From assembly GCF_001017435.1 (NCBI RefSeq), contig NZ_CP011371.1:930001-994000 (forward strand): 64,000 bases of DNA. The letters are read 5' to 3'. The translations under genes were made by a program, and so were the position numbers. Below the pieces are notes generated by a model. That model made no database searches. It was not told the origin of the DNA and was given only the letters and a program-made list of their open reading frames with translations. The DNA is from Caldimonas brevitalea. GTDB lineage: Bacteria > Pseudomonadota > Gammaproteobacteria > Burkholderiales > Burkholderiaceae_C. Below are positions 25,160 through 33,702 of the stretch, one piece after another; position 1 is the stretch's first letter; each line of letters opens with the position of its first letter.

Positions 25160-26407
25160 ATGCTCACATCGCCGGATGGGGAGTGGCTGCTGGGCTGGCG
25201 CCGACAGGCCCGCAGGTGGACGGGGCGGGTCGCGCTGGCGGCGGCGGGGGTGGCGTGGACCGCGTCGGCCCAGGGCGCGGGTGAGGTGCGGGGTGAGGTG
25301 CGTGTGGCGCACATCTACAGCCAGACCGGGCCGCTCGAGGCCTACGGCCGACAGACCGCGATCGGCTTCAGGCTGGGGCTGGAATACGCCACCGGCGGCA
25401 CGATGACGGTCGCGAGCAAGCGTCTGGCGGTGGTGGAGCACGACGACAAGGGCCAACCGGAGCTGGGCCGGGCCTTGCTCGCGGCGGCCTACAGCACCGG
25501 CAAGGCCGACCTCGCGGTCGGCCCCACCTCGTCGGCGGTGGCGCTGGCGATGCTGCCGGTGGCCGCCGAACACCGCAAGATCCTCATCGTCGAGCCGGCG
25601 GCAGCCGATGCCATCACCGGCGAGCGGTGGAACCGCTACGTCTTCCGCACCGGCCGCAACAGCTCGCAAGACGCCATCGCCAATGCGATCGCGCTCGACC
25701 GGCCTGGCCTCAAACTGGCCACGCTGGCGCAGGACTCGCCGTTCGGCCGCGACGGCGTGCGTGCCTTCCGCGCCGCCATCCGGCGCGGCCAAGTGGTGCA
25801 CGAGGAATACCTGCCGGCAAACACCGAGGACTTCACGTCGGCCGCGCAGCGTTTGGCCGAGCGCCTTCAGGATCAGCCGGGCCGCAAGGTGGTATGGGTG
25901 CTCTGGGCCGGCACCGGCAACCCCTACTCGATGGCCGACGCCGACCTGCGGCAGCGCGGCATCGAACTCTCGACCGGCGGCAACACCTTCGAGGGCATGC
26001 GGCAGTTCAACCGGCTGCCGGGCATGCAGGGCGCCACCCATTACTACTACGCCTTCTCACGCTCGCGGCCCAATCTGTGGCTCGTCAACCAGCACTTCCT
26101 GCGCTACCAACAGCCGCCCGACCTGTTCACGGCCGGCGGGTTTGCTGCGGCGATGGCGGTGGTGAGCGCCTTGCAGCGCACCGGCGGCGGCACCGAGGCG
26201 CAACAACTGATCCGCGTCATGGAGGGCATGAGCTTCGACACACCCAAAGGCACGATGACCTTGCGCCGCGAAGACCACCAGGCCCTGCAGTCGATGTACC
26301 ACTTCCGGGTCGCGGCAGGCGCGAGCGCAGGGCAGGTGCCCGATTTGCGCCTGGTGCGCGAGATCCCGGCCGAGGACATCGCGGTGCCGGTGCGCAACCG
26401 GCGCTGA
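25160..26407 (+). CDS. ABC transporter substrate-binding protein, branched-chain amino acid type
   Basis: A 415-residue periplasmic binding protein of the LivJ/peripla_BP_6 type. The signal peptide covers about residues 1-40 (WTGRVALAAAGVAWTASAQG). The mature protein has the family opening VRVAHIYSQTGPLEAYGRQT, the hinge segment DLAVGPTSSAVALAMLPVAA and the C-lobe FTAGGFAAAMAVVSAL. GGGAGGG just upstream fixes ATG 25160. No permease or ATPase gene is near, so it must use components encoded elsewhere or act as a sensor. Ligand class (amino acid, amide or aromatic acid) is not determined. Confidence 0.9.
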   Translation: MLTSPDGEWLLGWRRQARRWTGRVALAAAGVAWTASAQGAGEVRGEVRVAHIYSQTGPLEAYGRQTAIGFRLGLEYATGGTMTVASKRLAVVEHDDKGQPELGRALLAAAYSTGKADLAVGPTSSAVALAMLPVAAEHRKILIVEPAAADAITGERWNRYVFRTGRNSSQDAIANAIALDRPGLKLATLAQDSPFGRDGVRAFRAAIRRGQVVHEEYLPANTEDFTSAAQRLAERLQDQPGRKVVWVLWAGTGNPYSMADADLRQRGIELSTGGNTFEGMRQFNRLPGMQGATHYYYAFSRSRPNLWLVNQHFLRYQQPPDLFTAGGFAAAMAVVSALQRTGGGTEAQQLIRVMEGMSFDTPKGTMTLRREDHQALQSMYHFRVAAGASAGQVPDLRLVREIPAEDIAVPVRNRR

Positions 26408-26533
26408 GCGCACCGCCTGAGGTGGTTGCCCCCAGCGCCTTCACATGTTGTCCACAGTGTTGTGCACTTGTGGCGGGCCGCTGCGGCGTGGCGGCCCCGC
26501 CTGGGCGGCGGGGGATGGAGCGGTCGGCCGGGG

Positions 26534-26869
26534 TCAGGTGCCCGCCGCGCCATGCGAACGTCGTGCGCTACCCGTCGCATTGGCGCCGCCCGTGTCGTGT
26601 CCGGCCGGCGTGCCCGACGGCAGGTCCGGATGGTCGCCACTGCCCCGCAGCGGCCCGTCGGCGTCGGAGCGGACCTCGGGCGACACCCACCCGCCCTCGG
26701 GGGCCGGGGTGCTCGAGCCTTGCCGGGCCAGGCGCGGCTCCGGCACGGGGTGGGGCGAGGTGTTGGTGTTGCGCTCGGGCGCGGCCCGCCATGCCTCACG
26801 CTTCAGCTCGGCATCGTCGGCGGCGGGCCGGTCGGTTGTCTGCCGGGGGGACTCAGGGGCTTGGGTCAT
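26534..26869 (-). CDS. Hypothetical disordered protein
   Basis: A 111-residue hydrophilic, Pro/Gly/Ser-rich protein (MTQAPESPRQTTDRPAADDA ...) predicted to be disordered over its full length, with no signal or membrane segment. AGGAGA right before the ATG supports translation. No family recognised. It lies alone between the substrate-binding protein (opposite strand) and MipA. Confidence 0.6.
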   Translation of the reverse strand: MTQAPESPRQTTDRPAADDAELKREAWRAAPERNTNTSPHPVPEPRLARQGSSTPAPEGGWVSPEVRSDADGPLRGSGDHPDLPSGTPAGHDTGGANATGSARRSHGAAGT

Positions 26870-26969
26870 GTGCGTCTCCTGGGCGTCCCGAACAGCGGGC
26901 CACCGCTCAGTTGAGGCAGCAAGGCCGATGCCCGGCGGACGTCGGGCGCCCCTCGTGCCGTCGGCGCCG

Positions 26970-27827
26970 TCACCACTGGTAGGCGACGCCCAGCAGAGCC
27001 GACGGTTGGACCTTGTCTTGCACGATGGGGCTGTTCGCCGCGTCGCCGGCGAGACGGCTGACGCCCAAGCGCCCGAGCAGCACCACCTCGGGCGTCACGC
27101 GGTAGCGCGCGCCCAGCGTCGCCGAATAATCCCTGACGCCAGACCCGGCGGAATAGACCGCGTAGCCACTGCGGGCCGATTGTTCGGCGGAGACGCCGAA
27201 CAGGCTTTGCATGTAGCGGTCATCGGCCCAGGTGAACCCGCCGCTGACCTCCGGCACCAGACGGCCGATCGCCGGCAAGGTGTAGCTCAGCTGGACGTCG
27301 GCGAGGCGGCCCCCATGGCCGTCGCTGCGCGACACGCCGCGCCAGACGCCGGTCAATCGCCAGCCCTCCAGCCGATAGATGGCGAACAGGCCGTAGGCGG
27401 TCGCCGAGTCGATCTCTCCCATACCGCGCAGCGTTTCGCTGCCGGGCGTCGAGCCGCTCGCGTCGCGTTCGCGGCGTCCGGGCTCGCGCCCCATCCCCAC
27501 GCCCAACGACCACTGCGCGCTTTCGTGGAAGGTGTAGGTCACGAAGGGGCCACGCGGGCCGGGGATGTCGCCCAGGCCGAAGCGCCCGATCGACGTCTTC
27601 ACGGTGGCGTGCAGCAAGGGTATGGCCGAGGTGGAATGGTCCTCGCTGCCCTGGTAGTCCGGCGTCCAGGTCGCGCCCACGCCCAGCATCACGCTCCAGT
27701 TCTTCTGGGTGGCAGGGCTGGTAGCAGGGCTCGGGCGGACCATGGTCTGGGCCGCGCTGGCGAGCGGCAGCAGCACGGCCCCGAGCCAAACGGCGATGGC
27801 GGGCGCGCTGAGGCGGGCGAGCGACAT
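26970..27827 (-). CDS. MipA/OmpV family outer membrane protein
   Basis: A 285-residue outer-membrane barrel with a signal peptide (PAIAVWLGAVLLPLASA, cleaved near 26). Family features are NWSVMLGVGATWTPDYQGSE at the start of the barrel, RFGLGDIPGPRGPF, and a C-terminal strand ending in YQW. MipA in E. coli links murein enzymes, and OmpV-type proteins are porin-like; the role here is open. AAGGAAA upstream fixes ATG 27827. The region upstream (27828-28077) holds its promoter and a hairpin that may end the preceding transcript. Confidence 0.88.
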   Translation of the reverse strand: MSLARLSAPAIAVWLGAVLLPLASAAQTMVRPSPATSPATQKNWSVMLGVGATWTPDYQGSEDHSTSAIPLLHATVKTSIGRFGLGDIPGPRGPFVTYTFHESAQWSLGVGMGREPGRRERDASGSTPGSETLRGMGEIDSATAYGLFAIYRLEGWRLTGVWRGVSRSDGHGGRLADVQLSYTLPAIGRLVPEVSGGFTWADDRYMQSLFGVSAEQSARSGYAVYSAGSGVRDYSATLGARYRVTPEVVLLGRLGVSRLAGDAANSPIVQDKVQPSALLGVAYQW

Positions 27828-27991
27828 GTTCGGTTTCCTTGGGTGACGATGGCATGGAGCGCGGCGCAAAGCGGCACCGCGGCGATGAGGGCGCAGTGTG
27901 CGGGTGGCCGTTTAAAGCCCGATTAGGGCCAGCGGGCGGGGCAGGCGCGGTGATGAAGAGGCGAAGGAGGCGCCGGCATCCAGCGTCGCGG

Positions 27992-28016
27992 TCGTGACGC
28001 CGGCGTGGGCGTCACG
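27992..28016. terminator. Hairpin after the alpha/beta hydrolase gene
   Basis: TCGTGACGCC (27992-28001) and GGCGTCACGA (28007-28016 region) form a near 10-bp perfect stem about 60 bases past the end of the leftward hydrolase gene. No T-tract follows in either direction, so it is at best a terminator-like hairpin. Confidence 0.45.
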
Positions 28017-28077
28017 ATCGGCAGGCAGGTTGATCAGCGCCGGGCCGGCGGGCATCGGCACCGCGCCAGCCGCACGC

Positions 28078-28884
28078 TCACCCCGGTGTCGGCGGTGCCT
28101 CCGGCACGCTGTTGCCGGACACGCCGGCTGGCGACGCGCCGGTGCCCTGGCGAGCCCCGAACACCATCTCCGAGAACCAGTTGACCAGCAAGGACGTGTA
28201 GGCGCGCTGTGCCACCGTCTCGGACAAACCGTGGTCGGCGCCCTCGATCACCCGGTAGGTGAGCGAGCGGGCATGGATGCTGGCTTCGCGGTAGCTGGCG
28301 ATGACTGGGTGGGGCACCACGGTGTCGAGTTCGGACTCGACCAGCAGCACGTCACCACGAAAGGCCGCACACGCGCGCAAGGCGCGGTTGTCGGCCGCCT
28401 CCACGAAGCTGCGGCGATAGGCGTCGAGGTCCTGGTCCTTGTGCAACTGCAGCTTGGGCACTTCCCAGCCGGTGTCGATGTAGAGCGCCGGCACCCGCAG
28501 CGCCAGCCACTTGACCGGGCGCTGGGTGGTCAGGATGGCCGACAGGTAGCCGCCATAGCTGCTGCCGATCACCGCGATCGCCGACGGGTCGACGCCGGGG
28601 CGACGGGCCAGCACGTCATAGGCGGCCAGCACGTCGCGCAGGTTGTTCTCGCGCGAGACGGTCTCGCGTTGCGGCTGCGTGCCGGCGTGGCCGCGCAGGT
28701 CGAAGGTCAGGCAGATGCAGCCGAGTGCCGCGATCTCGCGCGCCCGGGCCAGGTACTGCTCCTGGCTGCCGCCCCAGCCATGCACGAACAGCACGCCGGG
28801 CACCCGGGTGGCGGGGGAGACGAGGGTGCCGGCAATGTGTTCGCCGTCGACCTCGATGTCGAGAGTGTCGTCATGGGTGGGCAT
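28078..28884 (-). CDS. Alpha/beta hydrolase
   Basis: A 268-residue hydrolase of the dienelactone-hydrolase/acyl-peptidase-like type. The oxyanion region is VLFVHGWGGSQEQY, the nucleophile elbow is IGSSYGGYLS (Ser near 110), the acid is in VESELDTVVPH and the histidine in EGADHGLSE. No signal peptide, so cytoplasmic. Its first 14 bases overlap the end of the DUF3182 gene, so the two are cotranscribed. Substrate unknown. Confidence 0.9.
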   Translation of the reverse strand: MPTHDDTLDIEVDGEHIAGTLVSPATRVPGVLFVHGWGGSQEQYLARAREIAALGCICLTFDLRGHAGTQPQRETVSRENNLRDVLAAYDVLARRPGVDPSAIAVIGSSYGGYLSAILTTQRPVKWLALRVPALYIDTGWEVPKLQLHKDQDLDAYRRSFVEAADNRALRACAAFRGDVLLVESELDTVVPHPVIASYREASIHARSLTYRVIEGADHGLSETVAQRAYTSLLVNWFSEMVFGARQGTGASPAGVSGNSVPEAPPTPG

Positions 28885-30037
28885 AGGGCTCCAACTGCGA
28901 GTACTTGGTCAGCGGTCCGACATGCGCGTCGGCGCCGCTGAAATAGACGCAGGCGTCCGGGGGCACGACCGGGTCGACGCCGTAACGCTCGGTGGTCGAG
29001 GCGCGCACCACGTCGAGCCCGGGGTCGGCCTGAAACGCACGCAAGGCGGCGATCTCGGCGCCACTCGCGCCGCCGATGCGCCAGGATTGTTCGAGCACCC
29101 CCGAGCACCACTGTCCGCGGTCGTCGCGCCCTTGCGCGATGTCGTAGTTGCTGCGCGATGCATACAGGCCCGGAAACGCCGCCAGTGCTGCAGCATGATA
29201 CCGACGCGCCTGTGCCACTGCGGTCTGCACGGGGTCGGGCAGGCTCAGCTGCAGCAGCGTGTCGAAGTCGCCGCGCACGACGGTCAGGTCGGAGCCGCCA
29301 TAGACGTCCTCGCCGCTCTGGTTGGGGGTCGAGCGCTGGGTGCCGTAGTAGGTCGCGAGGAGCGGGCCCACGCGCACCTGACCGACGCTGTAGGTGACCA
29401 CCTGGCTGAGGTTGCGTTCCAGCACCACGCCATGCTGCTGCAGGTCCGCCGGGTCGAGTGCGGCGATCTGCGACGCCAGCTGCGCGCCATCGGCCACCAC
29501 CGCCTGCCCGATGCCACCGATCCCGCTCGCCTTCTTGACCCGCACCGTGCCGTCCTGCAGCAGGCGCTCGCCGGCGCGGCGCGCATCTTCCGCCGAGAAG
29601 GCCGAGTAGCCCGCCAGCACGGCATCGTGCGCCTGGCGGGCGAAGGCCGGCGACCAGCCCGCCGGGGCCGTGGCTTGGGCGTCGGCGAGTGCATGGGTGA
29701 TGGTCTTCGCGGCGACGAAGGGGAAGGGCACCGCACCGCCGAACAGGTCGTGCTCGTCGTGGATGCCGAGCCGCTCGGCGAACTCGAGACTGGGCAGCGT
29801 GTCGCTGGGCACGAAGTACAGCCGGCGCCCGGCGTGGCGCGATGCCTCGAATTCGCCCCCGAAGTCGCACCCCAACAGCGCCGCGAGCGCTTCGGCGAGG
29901 GCGAGGTGGGTCGCGCATTCGTGCGCGCGTGGCTCACGATAGGCATTGCAGCGATAGAAGACGACGGTGGCGCGCGCCTCCGCATGGCCGTCCGCGGACG
30001 CCTGCCGCGACGGTTTCAGACCCTGCCCCGAATTCAT
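28871..30037 (-). CDS. DUF3182 family protein
   Basis: A 388-residue soluble protein matching DUF3182, a betaproteobacterial family with an ATP-grasp-like pattern: DGTVRVKKASGIGGIGQAVV (lysine and glycine loop), GVVLERNLSQVVTYSVGQV (the EExL-like strand) and late SRSNYDIAQGRDDRGQW. The resemblance to ATP-grasp ligases is my inference. It starts the two-gene unit with the alpha/beta hydrolase. Members often occur beside hydrolases of this type, but no reaction is established. Confidence 0.85.
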   Translation of the reverse strand: MNSGQGLKPSRQASADGHAEARATVVFYRCNAYREPRAHECATHLALAEALAALLGCDFGGEFEASRHAGRRLYFVPSDTLPSLEFAERLGIHDEHDLFGGAVPFPFVAAKTITHALADAQATAPAGWSPAFARQAHDAVLAGYSAFSAEDARRAGERLLQDGTVRVKKASGIGGIGQAVVADGAQLASQIAALDPADLQQHGVVLERNLSQVVTYSVGQVRVGPLLATYYGTQRSTPNQSGEDVYGGSDLTVVRGDFDTLLQLSLPDPVQTAVAQARRYHAAALAAFPGLYASRSNYDIAQGRDDRGQWCSGVLEQSWRIGGASGAEIAALRAFQADPGLDVVRASTTERYGVDPVVPPDACVYFSGADAHVGPLTKYSQLEPYAHP

Positions 30038-30252
30038 GCCATACCACTCCGACGACGGCCCATCTGCACCGCGGCCCCCGAGGGCCGCGCTCTGCCCGAC
30101 CGCGGACCCTCGTCGCGGGCCGGGCAGTCTGGTTGCAACAGGCTCCGCAAATTGCGTGCCCTGCGCGCCGCCACCGGCCGTGGCGGCCGCCGCACCCCTA
30201 CACTGCGCAGACCCATAGACCGCCGACCGACCGTCCGTCCCACCCGAGTGCC

Positions 30253-30870
30253 ATGTCCGTCTCCACGCCGTCCGGCGCTGATCGCCACAGCTTCTTCGAC
30301 GACGCCCAGGCGTTGCTCATCGGCACCCTGTTCATCTCGCTCGGGGTGGTGATGTTCAACCAGGTCGGTCTGCTGACTGGCGGCACGGCCGGGCTGGCGT
30401 TTTTGCTGCACTACGCGACCGGCTGGAGCTTCGGCCAGATGTTCTTCGTGCTCAACCTGCCGTTCTACTGGCTGTCGTGGCGGCACATGGGCCGGCGCTT
30501 CACGCTCAAGACCTTCGCAGCGGTCGCGTTGCTGTCGCTGTTTGCCGAGTTCCACCCCGTCGTGCTGCGCTTCGAGCGGCTGCATCCCGGCTATGCCGGC
30601 GTGGTCGGCGGGCTGCTGATCGGCACCGGCCTGCTGATGCTGTTCCGGCACCGCGCCAGCCTCGGCGGTGTCGGCATCGTCGCGCTCTACCTGCAGGAAA
30701 CGCGCGGCTGGCGGGCCGGGAAGGTGCAGATGGTGGTCGACTGCGTCATCGTCGTGCTCGCCCTCGCGGTGGTCGAGCCCGTCTCGGTGGCCTATTCGCT
30801 CCTCGGTGCGGTCGCCCTCAACCTGATCCTCGCGGTCAACCACCGGCCCGGCCGCTACGTCGCGATGTGA
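30253..30870 (+). CDS. YitT family membrane protein (UPF0750/DUF161)
   Basis: A 205-residue inner-membrane protein with five to six hydrophobic helices. The family hallmarks are LFISLGVVMFNQVGLLTGGTAGLAFLLHY in the first two helices (with the GLLTGGTAG loop) and ASLGGVGIVALYLQ in the second half, an inverted-repeat architecture. Unlike Bacillus YitT it lacks the C-terminal DUF2179 domain. Transport substrate is unknown. It is divergent from the DUF3182 gene. Confidence 0.9.
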   Translation: MSVSTPSGADRHSFFDDAQALLIGTLFISLGVVMFNQVGLLTGGTAGLAFLLHYATGWSFGQMFFVLNLPFYWLSWRHMGRRFTLKTFAAVALLSLFAEFHPVVLRFERLHPGYAGVVGGLLIGTGLLMLFRHRASLGGVGIVALYLQETRGWRAGKVQMVVDCVIVVLALAVVEPVSVAYSLLGAVALNLILAVNHRPGRYVAM

Positions 30871-31077
30871 GGCGTCGGCGGTGGTCAGCTGGCAGGCGTC
30901 GCGGCGCCGCACCGCCAGTCCTGGCTTCGCTTGTCGCGCCCCGGCTTCGCTTCGTCGACGCCTGGCGCCGCGGCATGCTCACACCATCGACCTGTCGCCA
31001 CCCGCCGGGACGCCACGGCCTGCGGGCGGATGTCCGCAACCCACGCAGTCGTTTGCCTGCCGCCCAAGGGATTCCCC

Positions 31078-31554
31078 GTGAACACGTCGAACCAATACCT
31101 CCAGATCCTGCGCGATTGCCTGGCCTTGGCGCAGCTTCCCGACCGCGCCGAGGACATCGTTGCCGGCGCGCCCTTCCACCTGGGGGAGACCGCCTTCACG
31201 CTGCAAGCCGACGACGCCGGCGAGTTGGTCACCGTGCAGGCCGAACTCGGCAGCCCGCCGGAGGGGCGTGAACGGGAGGTCTACGAACTGCTGTTGCACA
31301 GCAACCTGCTGCTGGCCGGCAGTTTCGGTCCGGTGTTTGCGCTGCGCGTCGACCAGCCGGTGCTGCTGATGGTGCTGACGCTGCCGGTAAGCGCCCTGAC
31401 GCCCGAGGGGCTGCACCAGTCGCTGGAGCGGGCGGCGGAGGCCGCGACGGTGTGGCGCGTCACGCAGGGGTTCACGCCGTCGGCTGATCCGGCGCCGCGA
31501 CGTGTCGCAGCGCATCCCCGGCAGTCCTTCGCAGGTTCGCTGGTCTCGCGTTGA
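31078..31554 (+). CDS. CesT-type (Tir chaperone) type III secretion chaperone
   Basis: A 158-residue small acidic protein with the class I type III chaperone fold pattern: helix NTSNQYLQILRDCLALAQL, strands FHLGETAFTLQADD and LVTVQAELGSPP, helix REREVYELLLHSNLLLAGSF, strand VFALRVDQPVLLMVLTLP and final helix LHQSLERAAEAATVW. Such chaperones bind an effector's N-terminus and keep it secretion-competent. Start is GTG 31078 with AAGGG upstream. The next gene follows after 13 bases with a Ser/Thr-rich N-terminus, the usual chaperone-effector arrangement. No secretion apparatus is in the window, so this pair is an orphan here. Confidence 0.82.
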   Translation: MNTSNQYLQILRDCLALAQLPDRAEDIVAGAPFHLGETAFTLQADDAGELVTVQAELGSPPEGREREVYELLLHSNLLLAGSFGPVFALRVDQPVLLMVLTLPVSALTPEGLHQSLERAAEAATVWRVTQGFTPSADPAPRRVAAHPRQSFAGSLVSR

Positions 31555-31567
31555 GGAGGCGTTCGCG

Positions 31568-32698
31568 ATGAGCTCGCCCATCTCCTCCCGTGCGGCCACA
31601 CCGCCGCCCACGACCACCACTTCCTCGCGGACCCCCACCACGGCGCCGCACCACCACCACGACACGCATGCTTCTTCCTCGGCGTCCGCCACGCCTTTCA
31701 GCGGCACGTCCGTGCGCTCCTTCGCGTCGGCCCCGCCGGGCCTGCGCTCGCGCAAGGCGGCCGGCGGCGTGAACGGCCAGGGCAGCCTGCCGCCGCGCGC
31801 CAGCGTGCCGCGGTCGTCCAGCGGCGCTGCGTCCACTGCCAACACGGCCGGCGGGTCCGGCCCCGAGGCCCACCACGCCGATGCCGGCGAAGGCGCTTAC
31901 GCTCGGCCCGCATCGGCCAGCACGACGCCGCCCGTGACGGCGGCCGGCAAGCTGGCGCCGGAACAGGCGGCCGAGCGCTTGATCGGCACGCTGGCCCAGC
32001 AGGGCGGCACGCACCTGGCCTCCCAGGCGGGCGCCTGGCTACGCCAACGCACCGGCTCGGGCACGGCCGCAGAGGCCGGCGGGAGCAGCGAGGCCCTCAA
32101 CCTGACGTCGACGCTGGTCAGTGGCACGGTGAGCAACGCGCTCAAAAAGCTCGTCGGCGAGCGCATGAAGCAGCACGCGGCCATGAAGCAGAACGCGTCC
32201 GACAGCGCCACCGCCGAGCCCACCGGCAACAGTGTCGCCGCGTCGCTCAGGCCCAAGCTGATGGCCGCCGCCAAGGGCATGCTCGCCGGCGTCACGGGCG
32301 GGTTGAGCAAGGCGGCCCTGGGCGCCGCACTGACACCCGTGGTGCAGCAGGGGCTCGAAGGCCAAGGCGTGAGCGAAGCCGTGGCGCGCCCACTGGCGAC
32401 GATGGCGGGCGCGGTGCTGCAAGGGGTGGTGTCCGCCGCGGCAGACACTGCGGCCGATGCCGCCGGCGGCAGCTTGCAACCCCGCCCCTCGGGGGGCGCG
32501 GGAGGTCCCCACCAGGGCCACGCGCAAGACGACCTCGCCGCCGCGCTCGGTGGCAAGGCGGCGGAGGCTGTCCTCAACCTCGGCCTGAATTTGCCCAAGG
32601 GCCTGCAGGCGACGCTCGGGCAGGTGATGGAGCACGGCAGCCCGCACCAGAAGACCGCGGTGTCGAACGCGACGGCCTGGGCCGGGCTGAACATGTGA
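31568..32698 (+). CDS. Putative type III secreted effector/substrate
   Basis: A 376-residue protein with a long disordered Ser/Thr/Pro-rich N-terminus (MSSPISSRAATPPPTTTTSS, a HHHH cluster near 30), typical of type III secretion signals plus chaperone-binding region. From about 125 on it is helical with small-residue repeats (AEQAAERLIGTLAQQGGTHL, TLVSGTVSNALKKLVGERMK, LAGVTGGLSKAALGAALTPV), which could form membrane-active amphipathic helices. There is no Sec signal. GAGGAGG at 31553-31559 gives the start. It follows a CesT-type chaperone gene. No catalytic motif recognised; the effector call rests on context and composition. Confidence 0.6.
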   Translation: MSSPISSRAATPPPTTTTSSRTPTTAPHHHHDTHASSSASATPFSGTSVRSFASAPPGLRSRKAAGGVNGQGSLPPRASVPRSSSGAASTANTAGGSGPEAHHADAGEGAYARPASASTTPPVTAAGKLAPEQAAERLIGTLAQQGGTHLASQAGAWLRQRTGSGTAAEAGGSSEALNLTSTLVSGTVSNALKKLVGERMKQHAAMKQNASDSATAEPTGNSVAASLRPKLMAAAKGMLAGVTGGLSKAALGAALTPVVQQGLEGQGVSEAVARPLATMAGAVLQGVVSAAADTAADAAGGSLQPRPSGGAGGPHQGHAQDDLAAALGGKAAEAVLNLGLNLPKGLQATLGQVMEHGSPHQKTAVSNATAWAGLNM

Positions 32699-32758
32699 GG
32701 TGCGGCGAGGCGGCCCTTTCCGGCCCAGGCGCTATCCTGAGGCTCAAGGCCGCCGCTC

Positions 32759-33670
32759 ATGACCGTCACCCTGACCCCGCTCCCCGTGCTCGACGCCGCG
32801 CTCGGCGCCGGCTGGTCGGTGCAGCCGCTCAACGCGAGCGGCTTCTGCCGCACCTGGCGTGCGCAGCGCAAAGGCAGCGCGCTGTTCGTCAAGGCGGTGC
32901 CGCCCCCGCGAGCCGACGTGCTGGAGGCGGAAGCCGACGGCCTCGCCGCATTGGCAGCGACGGGCGCGGTGCGGGTGCCGGACGTGGCCTACTGCGGGGC
33001 CGCGGACGCGTCGGGTGCCGTGGTGCTGGCGCTCGAGTGGCTCGAGCTGCGCCCGGCCGACGCGGGTTTCGGCCCCCGCCTGGGCCGCGCCGTCGCAGCG
33101 CTGCATGACGCGCCCTGTCCCGGCGAGGGTCGCTACGGATGGCGGCGCGACAACCGCATCGGCGCCACCCTGCAGTCCAACCGTTGGAGCGAACAAGGCG
33201 GCGTGTCGGGCTGGATCGACTTCTGGGGGCGTGAGCGGCTGAACGCTTTGGCCCGCCGCCTCGCCGAGCAGGACGGGTCGGCCGACCTGGTGCGTGCGGT
33301 CGCCGCGGTGGTGGCACGGCTGCCGGCCTTTTTCGCCGACGGCTACCAGCCCCGGCCCGCCCTGATCCACGGCGACCTGTGGTCAGGCAACTGGGGCCTG
33401 TTGCCCGATGGCACGCCGGTGCTCTACGACCCGGCGGTGTCGTGTTCGGACCCGGAAGCCGAGCTTGCGATGATGGAGCTGTTCGGGCACCCCCCGCCCG
33501 GGTTCTGGGAGGCCTATCGGGAGGTCCGCGCGGTGCATGCGGGCTATGCCCAGCGGCGCGGGCTGTACCAGCTCTACCATGTGCTCAACCATGCGCTGAT
33601 GTTCGGCGGCGGCTATCGGCGGCAAGCCTTGGCACTGGCGCAGCAACTGGTGCAGCAGGTGGGCCGCTGA
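32759..33670 (+). CDS. Fructosamine kinase family protein
   Basis: A 303-residue protein with the kinase/APH-like fold of fructosamine and ketoamine 3-kinases, which remove sugars from glycated proteins and amines. Key motifs are LNASGFCRTWRAQ (nucleotide loop), LFVKAVPP (ATP-binding lysine), the catalytic HGDLWSGNWG near 205-214 and YDPAVSCSDPEAELAMMELF (metal-binding Asp). Full length, no signal peptide. A single gene with its own 60-base leader. Confidence 0.92.
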   Translation: MTVTLTPLPVLDAALGAGWSVQPLNASGFCRTWRAQRKGSALFVKAVPPPRADVLEAEADGLAALAATGAVRVPDVAYCGAADASGAVVLALEWLELRPADAGFGPRLGRAVAALHDAPCPGEGRYGWRRDNRIGATLQSNRWSEQGGVSGWIDFWGRERLNALARRLAEQDGSADLVRAVAAVVARLPAFFADGYQPRPALIHGDLWSGNWGLLPDGTPVLYDPAVSCSDPEAELAMMELFGHPPPGFWEAYREVRAVHAGYAQRRGLYQLYHVLNHALMFGGGYRRQALALAQQLVQQVGR

Positions 33671-33702
33671 CGCTCGCGTCACACCGTCGAGGCCGCATGC
33701 GC

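Noticed and set aside
26448..26456. TTGTCCACA, one mismatch from a DnaA box
   Set aside because: A single site without a cluster, AT-rich unwinding region or dnaA/dnaN neighbours; no case for an origin.
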